In this document: piece after piece, positions 1 through 7,764 of the stretch
Layout of the letters: each line of letters opens with the position of its first letter
Numbering within the stretch: the first letter of the stretch is position 1
From: Calditrichota bacterium
GTDB taxonomy: Bacteria > CLD3
Length of the DNA stretch: 64,000 nucleotides
NCBI GenBank assembly: GCA_008501735.1
Contig: QQUF01000040.1
Span: forward strand, 1 to 64,000
Reading direction: 5' to 3'
The notes under the pieces: generated by a model
Seen by the model: the letters and a program-made list of their open reading frames with translations, nothing else
What the model was told of the DNA's origin: nothing
The model's database searches: none
Made by a program: the position numbers and the translations under genes

Positions 1-114
1 ATCGCCTAAGCAATCGAAAATGAATTGTTTAACTCTGTCTGTTGTTGGTCTTACATTTTTTGATTTTGGTGAGACGAGGTTCCTACCTTTTGCTGAGCCA
101 AAAATTACTCTCAA
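1..114 (-). CDS. rsmD: RsmD, 16S rRNA guanine-N2 methyltransferase (N-terminal fragment)
   Basis: Only the first 38 codons lie in the window; the gene runs off the left edge. The translation starts RVIFGSAKGRNL and continues to RPTTDRVKQ. This is the hallmark N-terminus of RsmD, which methylates G966 of 16S rRNA using SAM. The start is TTG at 112-114, overlapping the TGA stop of the upstream PilN-like gene as TTGA, so the two are translationally coupled. The family call rests on the RPTTDR motif and its distance from the start; the catalytic NPPY motif is outside the window. Confidence 0.85.
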   Translation of the reverse strand, partial: MRVIFGSAKGRNLVSPKSKNVRPTTDRVKQFIFDCLGD

Positions 115-1367
115 TTTTTCCCCGTAAAGATGATTAAATCACCAATTTTTCCATCTCGAATATCAGTTCTAACGTTAATGTTGAGTTGCGAGTAACCACC
201 TCTTTTTTTGAATTCTGCAACAACTTCTCGAGTGAATTTTTTCTGTGAGAAACAAGTAATTTTGAATTCGCCAGCACTAACATCTCTTTTTAAAATTAAA
301 GCGTTAGGTATAGTGACTTTATTAAAATTAACATTTCCAGTTGTTGTAAAAGCTGGTTCAGGAGTTTCCTTAGCTTCTTTTGTTACAGGTGGAGTTTTAG
401 GTAGTTTTTCTTCTTTTTTAGTTTCTGTGGTAGTTGAGGTAGGTTTTGGCTTTGCTGAAATTGGTTCTTCAATTTTTGAGGAAGCAGATTCATCAAACTT
501 GAATTCTTCTTGAGGAATTTCAGTAATTTCGTCGTCTTTAATTTCTTCCGATATTGACACGGATTCTGAAGGCATTTCTTCTTGATATTCTTCCGAAGGA
601 ACTTTGTCGGCAACAGACTGATCTACCAAATCGTCATTAATTGTCCAAAGGTAATAACCGCTTGCTCCGATAACAGCTAGAATTGCAATTGTGACGAGAA
701 TGTGAGGCATTTTGGAATCAGTGAACTCAGTGAATTCAATGTCGTCATCATCTTCTTCGATTGAAGATTCAACCACTCTAAATGGAACTGCTGGTTTTGC
801 ATCGTCAACAATTACAGATTCATCATCATTTTCTTCGGTTTTTTCGTTCTCGTCTTCAACTTGTTCACTCTTTTCTAAACTTTTCTCCTTCTTAGTCTCT
901 TCTTCCATTTCTATATGAGTTTCCTCAGATTCAGTTTCTTTTTGTTCTGAATCCTCATCTTTAATTTCTTCATCTTTCTGCTCATTTGCAATTAGTTCTA
1001 TTTTCTCTTCTTCTGGTTCATCTTCAACTTTCTCTGGAACACTAGTATCAAATTTAATAGGTCTGAATGGGCTTCTTTTTTCTTCAACTTCTTCTAGCTC
1101 TGTCTCTGCATTTTTAACTTCGATTTCTTCGCTTGGAGATTCGGCATCAATTAGAGTCTCTTTTTCTTCAACGTCATCAAAATTATCGGCAGTTTCGATT
1201 GCTTCTGCTTCAGCTACTAACTCTGGTTCGGTTTGTTGTTGTTCAATTTCTGTTGGCTCTTGAACAATTTCAGGTTTTGGCTGAATTGGAGTTAATACTT
1301 CTTCTTTAGGCTCTAATTCTTTTGCCTTAGAATTTTCAATTTCTTTTAAAAGATTAATTTTAATCAT
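111..1367 (-). CDS. PilN-like pilus assembly protein with a long acidic insert
   Basis: The 418-residue protein begins MIKINLLK, matching the short cytoplasmic tail by which PilN docks onto PilM. Residues about 10-219 are an extremely Glu/Asp-rich, low-complexity stretch. A single membrane helix follows at about 222-244 (ILVTIAILAVIG), then a second Pro/Lys/Thr-rich linker. A compact C-terminal domain occupies about 340-418 (KRDVSAGEFKITCFSQ). The gene directly follows a PilM-like gene, and comEA lies two genes further upstream, which supports a type IV pilus or competence role. Classical PilN is about 180-200 residues with the helix near residue 20, so the acidic insert is unusual. Function is inferred from the tail motif and the neighbours only. 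Confidence 0.55.
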   Translation of the reverse strand: MIKINLLKEIENSKAKELEPKEEVLTPIQPKPEIVQEPTEIEQQQTEPELVAEAEAIETADNFDDVEEKETLIDAESPSEEIEVKNAETELEEVEEKRSPFRPIKFDTSVPEKVEDEPEEEKIELIANEQKDEEIKDEDSEQKETESEETHIEMEEETKKEKSLEKSEQVEDENEKTEENDDESVIVDDAKPAVPFRVVESSIEEDDDDIEFTEFTDSKMPHILVTIAILAVIGASGYYLWTINDDLVDQSVADKVPSEEYQEEMPSESVSISEEIKDDEITEIPQEEFKFDESASSKIEEPISAKPKPTSTTTETKKEEKLPKTPPVTKEAKETPEPAFTTTGNVNFNKVTIPNALILKRDVSAGEFKITCFSQKKFTREVVAEFKKRGGYSQLNINVRTDIRDGKIGDLIIFTGKN

Positions 1368-1425
1368 TTTGTTTTACGAATTTATTTTATCGTTGAAGAT
1401 TTTAAATCAGAAATATTTACTAAAA

Positions 1426-2331
1426 TCAATTGTTCTTAAGAGCTAAACTTATTGATTCGATGAACTCAGTAGCCATTACGCTACCTTCTTCATTCTGAAA
1501 AATCAAATTTGGCGTAATTTGTAAAGGTGGATTTGAGCTTATGATTCCCAAATGCTTTATCAGTTTTGGGTTAATTTCTTTATCCGAGTAATAAAAAATA
1601 TTTGCAACAGAAGTTAATTTCTCGTGAGAGTTTGAATATTTTGTAAAAAGGTAATTGATTGCTTCGGAAATTGAATTCGGCTCGTTTGTGGCTAAAGTGA
1701 GTTCCCAAAATGAATCAAACTGAAAAAGAGTAATTTTGACTAAGTCTGAAAATTTTACAAACAAATTTGGTTTTCTTAGTTTTGTGTCAGAATAAGAAAT
1801 TTCTAAAAGCTTAAAAACAGAAGTGATATCCAAATCTAAAGAGACTAAGTTCAATTTTGCAATTTTTGCAATTTGACTAAAAAAATCAATAATCTTTTTA
1901 TTGACTGCAAAAATAATAATTGTTTGGAGGTGACTTTTAGAAGGCAAGTCTGGAAATTTATGGTAATCAAAATTGAACTTCTCTGCATTTTCGCCACTAA
2001 TTTTTTCTAACTCCCATTCTAAATGTTTTGTAAAATCAACTTTATCAAGACCTGCATCAACTTGAAATTTGTGTATCAAAGCAAAAGAAGAATCAAGCCC
2101 AATCGCTGCTTTTCTTGATTGATTTATTCCCTTGTCACGAAGTGCATTAGCGATTGAGTTCGCAAACAAATTTATTTTGCCAGAACGTTCTAAATCTTCT
2201 AAAAGTAATTTTGAAGGAAATTTCCCACTTCCAATATTCAGCACCAAAGGAGTTTCTCCAGAGTAGTCAATTTCCGTAAAACTGAAACCTAATTCGTTAA
2301 TTGAAATTCCTAATGTTTTGTGTTCTGGCAT
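1426..2331 (-). CDS. PilM-like actin-fold ATPase
   Basis: The 301-residue soluble protein has the pattern of PilM/ASKHA-fold proteins. It opens with LGISINELGFSFTEID, a phosphate-1-like strand-turn-strand. The segment GLDSSFALIHKFQV and the following LEWELEKI resemble the PilM region in which a long helix leads into an FDY strand (FNFDYHKF). The third quarter contains IIFAVNKKIIDFF and LVSLDLDITSVFKL, resembling the AVxxxxxD and ExxxxA segments of the family. PilM forms a cytoplasmic ring that binds PilN, and the next gene encodes a PilN-like tail. The protein is shorter than the usual 350 residues and ATP-binding residues are weak, so it may be a degenerate member. Confidence 0.55.
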   Translation of the reverse strand: MPEHKTLGISINELGFSFTEIDYSGETPLVLNIGSGKFPSKLLLEDLERSGKINLFANSIANALRDKGINQSRKAAIGLDSSFALIHKFQVDAGLDKVDFTKHLEWELEKISGENAEKFNFDYHKFPDLPSKSHLQTIIIFAVNKKIIDFFSQIAKIAKLNLVSLDLDITSVFKLLEISYSDTKLRKPNLFVKFSDLVKITLFQFDSFWELTLATNEPNSISEAINYLFTKYSNSHEKLTSVANIFYYSDKEINPKLIKHLGIISSNPPLQITPNLIFQNEEGSVMATEFIESISLALKNN

Positions 2332-2400
2332 TTTAAGTGGTTTTTTAGTTAAGAGTGGAAAATGAAACAGTAAGCCTTAAGTATTACTGTTTCATAAAAA

Positions 2401-3066
2401 TTAATTTTTCCAATTGTATTTATCGCCGTCTTCAATGTAACCTGGGTTCTCGAAATTATAACTGAAAAGAGGAAAAGCACCATAAGTTTCGGACACTGGC
2501 TCTTCTGGAGATATTGGCGATTTTATAGTAATTCTTGCAGGTTTATCTTTAACCTGAAAAATGTATTCTTTGGTTGTAACAGGACAAGAAAGAATTTTAC
2601 CTGAATGAAGGTAATTTTTGAGCATTGCTTCAATAACAACGTCCATTTTTTGGAAAGTATCTGAATCTTCAGAGTTGTGGATTTTGGAAATTGAACTTCG
2701 TGCAGCTGAAGGAAGCATTTCGACTTGCTTTTCCAAAAATGGTAAAGTTACGTAACCTTCAACAGTTTTAATGACATCTTCTGTAGTAAGTAATGAGTCA
2801 AACATTGTTTTTACGTGAAGAGAATCTCTTAGCAGTGCATTTAATTCTGTTTGGGACTGAGGGTAACGTCCTTCAGAAGCGTAAAAAGAAAGACTCGCTT
2901 GGTAAAGATATTCCATCTGAACTCGTGCAAGTTGTTTTTTGTCTTCCTCCTCTTGCCAAATACTTTTGGGAATTGTTACAACAGCCACTAAGATAGCTAT
3001 CAGAACCAAAATTCCGATTTTGAAAAGAATTGAACCACCACCTGAGTTAGTGTTTTGTTCTGACAC
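2401..3066 (-). CDS. Membrane-anchored pilin/GspG-like protein
   Basis: The 221-residue protein has a Gly/Ser-rich N-terminus and one membrane helix at about 15-33 (ILFKIGILVLIAILVAVV). The segment ARVQMEYLYQASLSFYASEG then RYPQSQTEL resembles the start of GspG/pilin globular domains, in which a helix of paired residues leads to GRYP. No prepilin peptidase site (G then FTLIE) is present, so it is probably not processed as a pilin. The start is GTG at 3064-3066, chosen because a GGAGG sits four bases upstream at 3071-3075. It lies between comEA and the pilM-like gene, consistent with a pilus or DNA-uptake role, which is inference. Confidence 0.45.
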   Translation of the reverse strand: MSEQNTNSGGGSILFKIGILVLIAILVAVVTIPKSIWQEEEDKKQLARVQMEYLYQASLSFYASEGRYPQSQTELNALLRDSLHVKTMFDSLLTTEDVIKTVEGYVTLPFLEKQVEMLPSAARSSISKIHNSEDSDTFQKMDVVIEAMLKNYLHSGKILSCPVTTKEYIFQVKDKPARITIKSPISPEEPVSETYGAFPLFSYNFENPGYIEDGDKYNWKN

Positions 3067-3070
3067 GTTT

Positions 3071-3075
3071 CCTCC
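3071..3075 (-). promoter_or_regulatory. Shine-Dalgarno site deciding a GTG start
   Basis: On the minus strand GGAGG is followed after four bases by GTG (3066-3064), fixing the start of the pilin-like gene. Similar AGGAG sites precede the EF-G-like gene and the 1041-residue secreted protein. Confidence 0.6.
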
Positions 3076-3077
3076 GT

Positions 3078-3566
3078 TTAGTTTTTAGGGTTAACTACTA
3101 CAAAGTCTTTAATTTTTGCTAATTTCTTTTTTCCGATTCCTTTGACTTCAATTAGTTCTTCAACGCTACCGAAACTGCCTTTTTGATTTCTTAATTCAAT
3201 AATCTTTGTTGCAGTTTTGGGTCCGATTCCGTGAAGTTTAATTAAGTCTTCTATAGTTGCGGAATTCAAGTCCAATTTAGAAGAATTATTTTCAGTGTCA
3301 AACTTTTTTTTAAGGTTCTTAGATTCTACAATTGGTTTTTGAATGCTTTTAATTTCAACTGAATCACTTCTCGAATTTTGGGAAACAGAATCAAGTTTTG
3401 TTGTCAAAGTTTCTTGAAGTGTAATCTTCGTTTCGACATTTTTATCAAACGATTGGCTGTAAATTTCGCTTGAAAAAGAGCCGTAAAAAATTCCAACAAA
3501 ACCAGTCAAGATTAAAAAATAACAGGCTTTGCGTTCAGTTTCTGTAAAAATATTCTTAAAGTCCAA
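3078..3566 (-). CDS. comEA: ComEA-family helix-hairpin-helix DNA-binding protein
   Basis: The 162-residue protein has one membrane helix near the N-terminus (about residues 11-30, [16 protein letters not shown]), a Ser/Lys-rich linker, and a C-terminal double helix-hairpin-helix. The segment [19 protein letters not shown] with ATKIIELR is the ComEA motif, repeated as [20 protein letters not shown]. ComEA binds incoming double-stranded DNA in the periplasm during natural transformation. Its start overlaps the end of dnaJ by 11 bases, so the two are probably co-transcribed. Short ComEA-like proteins can serve other DNA roles, but the PilM/PilN-like neighbours favour competence. Confidence 0.8.
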   Translation of the reverse strand: MDFKNIFTETERKACYFLILTGFVGIFYGSFSSEIYSQSFDKNVETKITLQETLTTKLDSVSQNSRSDSVEIKSIQKPIVESKNLKKKFDTENNSSKLDLNSATIEDLIKLHGIGPKTATKIIELRNQKGSFGSVEELIEVKGIGKKKLAKIKDFVVVNPKN

Positions 3567-4719
3567 GTTCTTCCTTTAGCTTTCCAAAAAAGCCATTGTC
3601 ATTTTTATGCTTTGAGTGTTTTTCTTCTTTTCCTTGTCTTAGAACTCTCAATTCTTCCAAAAGTTCTTTTTCTCTTCCAGAAAGTTTAGTTGGTGTTTCG
3701 ACAATGATTTCAACTAATTGGTCACCACTTTTTCCCGAATTGAGACTTGGAATTCCTTTTCCTCGCATTCTCAAAATCTTATTTGTTTGGGTCCCTGAAG
3801 AAATTTGGAGTTTTGCTGTTCCGCCTAAAGTTGGAACTCTAATTTCTCCCCCAAGAGCTGCATCTGCAAACGAAATGTATTTTTCCATTTTGATGTCATC
3901 TCCATAACGAGTAAAAATATCGTGTTCAATTTCTTCTACAACAACAAGAATATCACCAGAAGGTCCACCACGAAGTCCAACATTACCTTCGGAGCGAATT
4001 GTTAAATAACTTCCAGTTGAAACTCCAGCAGGCATTTTTACATTGATTGAGGTTTCACCTCTTGTTCTTCCTTCACCATAGCAAGTTGAACATTTTTGCT
4101 TGATGACTTTTCCTTCGCCTTGACAAGTTGAACAAGCACCAATATTTACAAATTGTCCAAAAATTGAACGAGAAACTTGTCGAACTTCACCGCTTCCATT
4201 ACAAGACTGACAAGTTTGAACTCCTGTTCCGCCCGTTCCAGTACAAGTTTGGCAATTTTTCATATTTTTAACGGTTATTTTTTTATTTACACCTGTTGCT
4301 ATTTCTTCAAGTGTAAGTTTTAACTTAACTTGTAGGTCTTCGCCTCGATGAACTCTTGGACCTTGATTTCTACCACGACTTCTTCCTCCACCACCAAAAA
4401 TATCTCCAAAAACATCTCCGAAGGCACTGAAAATATCGTCAGTTGAAGAAAAACCACTAAATCCACCTTGTCCACCAAAACCACCTTGTCCTCTAACTCC
4501 TGCGTGACCAAATCTATCATATTGAGCTTTTTTCTGAGAATCACTGAGCACTGAGTAAGCCTCAGCAGCTTCTTTAAATTTTTCTTCTGCTTCTGCATCG
4601 TCAGGATTTTTGTCAGGGTGATATTTCATCGCCATTTTGCGATATGCTTTTTTTATTTCATCAGCAGAAGAACTTTTGGTAACACCAAGAATTTCGTAGT
4701 AGTCTCTATTTGTAGCCAT
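3556..4719 (-). CDS. dnaJ: Chaperone DnaJ
   Basis: This is a full-length type I DnaJ of 387 residues. The J domain (about 1-70) starts RDYYEILGV and contains the HPD motif in [10 protein letters not shown] Gly/Phe-rich linker follows ([12 protein letters not shown]). The cysteine-rich zinc domain has four CxxCxGxG-type repeats: [24 protein letters not shown] and CSTCYGEG. The substrate-binding C-terminal domain comes last. DnaJ delivers unfolded clients to DnaK and stimulates its ATPase. grpE lies just upstream (22-base gap), forming the usual co-chaperone pair, while dnaK is not in the window. Confidence 0.97.
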   Translation of the reverse strand: MATNRDYYEILGVTKSSSADEIKKAYRKMAMKYHPDKNPDDAEAEEKFKEAAEAYSVLSDSQKKAQYDRFGHAGVRGQGGFGGQGGFSGFSSTDDIFSAFGDVFGDIFGGGGRSRGRNQGPRVHRGEDLQVKLKLTLEEIATGVNKKITVKNMKNCQTCTGTGGTGVQTCQSCNGSGEVRQVSRSIFGQFVNIGACSTCQGEGKVIKQKCSTCYGEGRTRGETSINVKMPAGVSTGSYLTIRSEGNVGLRGGPSGDILVVVEEIEHDIFTRYGDDIKMEKYISFADAALGGEIRVPTLGGTAKLQISSGTQTNKILRMRGKGIPSLNSGKSGDQLVEIIVETPTKLSGREKELLEELRVLRQGKEEKHSKHKNDNGFFGKLKEELGL

Positions 4720-4741
4720 TTAAAAATTCACTTTCAAAAAA

Positions 4742-5311
4742 TTATTTACTTACAATTACCTTTGAATGCCTAATGACTTTATCATTTAGCAGGTAACCTT
4801 TTTCATATTCTTCAACCACAATACCACTCTCGACTCCTTCTTTTTCAATTTGAAGCATTGCATCGTGCTTTTCGTGGTCGAATGATTTCCCAAGGGATTC
4901 AATTGTCTTGAGACCTTGCTCCTCTAAAGTTTTTTGCAATTTTTCTTTAACTAATAAGATACCTTCCTTAAGAGCTTTTGTATCATTTTCGTTTTCTTCA
5001 GAAGCTTTTAAGGTTCTCTCAAAATCATCGAGAACTGGTAAAATTGATGTAATTGTTCGTTCGCTTGCAACTAAAATTAGTTCCGCAAACTCTTTGTCTT
5101 TTCTTCTACGGAAATTATCAAATTCCGCTGCTTTACGAAGCATTTTATCGTTTAGTTCAGCAACTTGTTCTTTTAAAGATTCAATCTCAGAATCTAAGTT
5201 TTGTTCAGTTGGATTTTCTTCTAGAGCCACTTGTTGCTCTTCAGTTTCACCAACTTGGTTTTCGTCAGTTAATAAAGTTTCATCATTTTGAATTTTATCA
5301 TCTTTTGACAT
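4742..5311 (-). CDS. grpE: Nucleotide exchange factor GrpE
   Basis: The protein has an acidic, Gln/Glu-rich N-terminus, a long coiled coil (about 40-85, SLKEQVAELNDKMLRKAAEF), and the GrpE signature DNFRRRKDKE. The C-terminal beta domain ends YLLNDKVIRHSKVIVSK. GrpE releases ADP from DnaK. I place the start at the ATG at 5309-5311 (MSKDDKIQ), giving 189 residues; the frame is open 15 codons further upstream, but that extension (MKKWQKKFKL) is not family-like. An AAGGAAAT lies upstream of the chosen start. No HrcA gene or CIRCE inverted repeat was seen in the 168 bases before the gene. Confidence 0.95.
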   Translation of the reverse strand: MSKDDKIQNDETLLTDENQVGETEEQQVALEENPTEQNLDSEIESLKEQVAELNDKMLRKAAEFDNFRRRKDKEFAELILVASERTITSILPVLDDFERTLKASEENENDTKALKEGILLVKEKLQKTLEEQGLKTIESLGKSFDHEKHDAMLQIEKEGVESGIVVEEYEKGYLLNDKVIRHSKVIVSK

Positions 5312-5479
5312 TTTAAATATTTCCTTAAGCTTAAACTTTTTCTGCCACTTTTTCAAACTAAACTCAAGTTACAAGTTTGAAGCCAATTGATAAAAAAGTT
5401 CATTTTAAGCCACTTTAAAAGTTTTTTAGTTAAACTTGTCATAGAAATATTGATAAAATGAGACATTCTGTCAATAAGA

Positions 5480-7762
5480 CTATTCAAGGATAAACCACTT
5501 TGGAATGTCTTCTCCCCAAAACCTAATAAAACCATCAGTATTAATTGTGTAAATATTACTTCCATCAAGTTTGCCAACTAATTCTTTGATTCTGCCTTCT
5601 TCTTTCCCTGACCAAAAAAGTTTACCATCTGATGCTTGCCATACTTTTAAAGTGGAATCTTCTGAGCAAGTTACTATTAAATTGTCATTAGAAATGAATT
5701 CAAAGTCATTAATTGTTGCTTTATGGCTTCCTTCCCAAATAAAATCTCCAGTTTGAGCATTCCATACTTTTATAAATGAAGAATCTTGAATTCCTGCTCT
5801 AAAATTCGTTGAGGCAACTAGGTTACCATTTTTTGAAAATTTAACTTTATTGACAGCTTGACTAGAAGAGTGAATTCCTTCCCAATCTTTAGACTTTAAA
5901 TTTAAATCCCAAAGTTCAACTTTTCCATCTGTAGTTCCATAGATGAATTCAGTTTCGTCAGGTGATATTTGTATTTCCCCTGCTAAATGCCCGATTTTAA
6001 TTTCGTCTATAAAATTGCCATTTGAGTTCCAAAATTTGATTAAAGCAAAATTAGAATCAATGCTCACTGAAAGGAATTTTGAATCATTTTGATAAAATTC
6101 CCCAGAAACAACAATATTGTTATGTTTACCAAACCAAAGAGAATCTCCGTTGGTTGCATCTCGAACAACAAAAGAACTGTCAATTCCGAAACTTACTACT
6201 TTGTCTTCATTGTTTGAAAAATTAGCACCTAAAAGAATGTGGTTTTGTTTTTTTGACCAAAGTAATGAACTTGAATTTAAATCCCAAAGCTTGACTGTTG
6301 AGTCTCCGCTAGCTGAAATAAGTTTTGTGCCATCAGAATTGAAATTTAAATCCGTGATTCCCCCAATATGTCCAACTAAAGATGATTGAATGACAGAAAG
6401 ATTTTGTAAATCCCTTATTTCAATTGTAAGTGCATTATTGTAAGACGTTGCTATTCGGCTTTCATTTGAGTCAAGTCGAATTTTTGCACCAATGTTTCCT
6501 GTTTGTAAAGAATCAACAGTTCGATAAACTACTTGTGTGAAAGCAATCTTTTTGAAATCGGTTGAGTCAGAAATATTTTTTTCTGTAAAAGCTGCTAATT
6601 TAAATGCGTACGAATTGCTTTGGTTCAAATCAGTGTAACTGAGAGATGAAGCATCAGAAGGTAGTTCAGCGTAATTTTCAAATTCTCCGTCGTTTACTTG
6701 TCTTAGAACTCGAATCCCAGAAATATCCCAAAAAAGATTTGAATCCCATTCGTCCCAGTTAAGTGAAATTTCTTGCTGAGTAGAAATTGAAAGGTCAAAA
6801 TTTTGTATCCCTGGAAAAATTGGAGTGACTGAAGCTGTATCAGAGAAAGACTGAACATTTAACCCCAAAGCAGCGATTGTGTAGAAATACTCAATTCCTT
6901 TATAAAGAGTGGTATCTTTATAACTACCAATATTTGTTATGTTTATTGGTGGAACAACATTAACTAATGTGAAATTCAAAGAATCTAAACCACGGTAAAT
7001 TCCATAACCAACTTCAATTTGTGTGTTGTCTTGCCAAATCAATAAAACTTCGGAATCCTTTGTTTGTTTTAAAGTAACATTTGAAGGAGCTTCTAAGACA
7101 TTATCAAATGTTTTTTGTAAACGGTTTGAAAGAAGTTGATTTTCGCCCTTATTTAGAATTGACTGCACAGAAAAAGAATAATTTCTGTTTGCAGATAAAT
7201 TATCAGCGACAAAGGTAGTGTCATTACTTTCAGCAATTCCGACTGTCTCGAAATTCGCTCCACCTTGTTCTCTGAATTGAATCAAAAATCCATCTTCAAA
7301 GTTACTGTTGTCTCTCCATTTAAGCTCAACTTGAGTATTTGTAACTTGGAAAAATTGCAAATTTGATGGTTCAAAAGATGGAGTAAATTCAATTCCCTCA
7401 CTTTCCGCGATGGTTCCGTTTGGCAAAATTGTAACGACTTTGTAAGTGTAAGAAGTGTCAAAAAGTGTAACTGTTCCATCTATAAAAAAAGTTGCTTCTG
7501 GGTCAGTTTCGGCAATTACTACAAAATTCCCTAAAGTGTTTTCTGTCAGCTTTCGCCAAATTTCAAAACCGTCGTCATTACCAGAATCTTTCCAAAGAAT
7601 TAAAACATTACCATCCAAATTTGTGCGAATCGAAAGGCTGTCAGGAGCATCTGGTGAACCGCTAAAATTCGGGTCTAAAAAATTTGAATGTTCTCTTGTA
7701 CAAGAGTAAATTATTGCGAGAAAAGAAAATAGCACAAAGATTTTAGGTAAATAGTTTTTCAT
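5480..7762 (-). CDS. Lipoprotein with FN3-like domains and a WD40 propeller
   Basis: The 760-residue protein starts with a lipoprotein signal (FLAIIYSC, lipid-attached Cys about 21). Residues about 38-410 form four fibronectin-III-like units, each with a W-x-D/DNS-type core such as LILWKDSGNDDGFEIWRK and ELKWRDNSNFEDGF. Residues about 430-755 contain WD40 repeats, for example GGITDLNFNSDGTKLISASG then DSTVKLWDL. It ends without a type IX sorting domain. It is probably a periplasmic or outer-membrane scaffold. The PEGA-repeat gene sits just upstream with a 2-base gap, so they form an operon. The family function is unknown; domain calls are from repeat pattern. Confidence 0.7.
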   Translation of the reverse strand: MKNYLPKIFVLFSFLAIIYSCTREHSNFLDPNFSGSPDAPDSLSIRTNLDGNVLILWKDSGNDDGFEIWRKLTENTLGNFVVIAETDPEATFFIDGTVTLFDTSYTYKVVTILPNGTIAESEGIEFTPSFEPSNLQFFQVTNTQVELKWRDNSNFEDGFLIQFREQGGANFETVGIAESNDTTFVADNLSANRNYSFSVQSILNKGENQLLSNRLQKTFDNVLEAPSNVTLKQTKDSEVLLIWQDNTQIEVGYGIYRGLDSLNFTLVNVVPPINITNIGSYKDTTLYKGIEYFYTIAALGLNVQSFSDTASVTPIFPGIQNFDLSISTQQEISLNWDEWDSNLFWDISGIRVLRQVNDGEFENYAELPSDASSLSYTDLNQSNSYAFKLAAFTEKNISDSTDFKKIAFTQVVYRTVDSLQTGNIGAKIRLDSNESRIATSYNNALTIEIRDLQNLSVIQSSLVGHIGGITDLNFNSDGTKLISASGDSTVKLWDLNSSSLLWSKKQNHILLGANFSNNEDKVVSFGIDSSFVVRDATNGDSLWFGKHNNIVVSGEFYQNDSKFLSVSIDSNFALIKFWNSNGNFIDEIKIGHLAGEIQISPDETEFIYGTTDGKVELWDLNLKSKDWEGIHSSSQAVNKVKFSKNGNLVASTNFRAGIQDSSFIKVWNAQTGDFIWEGSHKATINDFEFISNDNLIVTCSEDSTLKVWQASDGKLFWSGKEEGRIKELVGKLDGSNIYTINTDGFIRFWGEDIPKWFILE

Positions 7763-7764
7763 CT

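Noticed and set aside
5312-5479. CIRCE operator or hrcA gene before grpE
   Set aside because: No inverted repeat of the CIRCE type is seen and no HrcA-like frame is present.
5353-5577. 74-codon open frame before grpE
   Set aside because: It overlaps the end of the FN3/WD40 gene in another frame and shows no conserved pattern.
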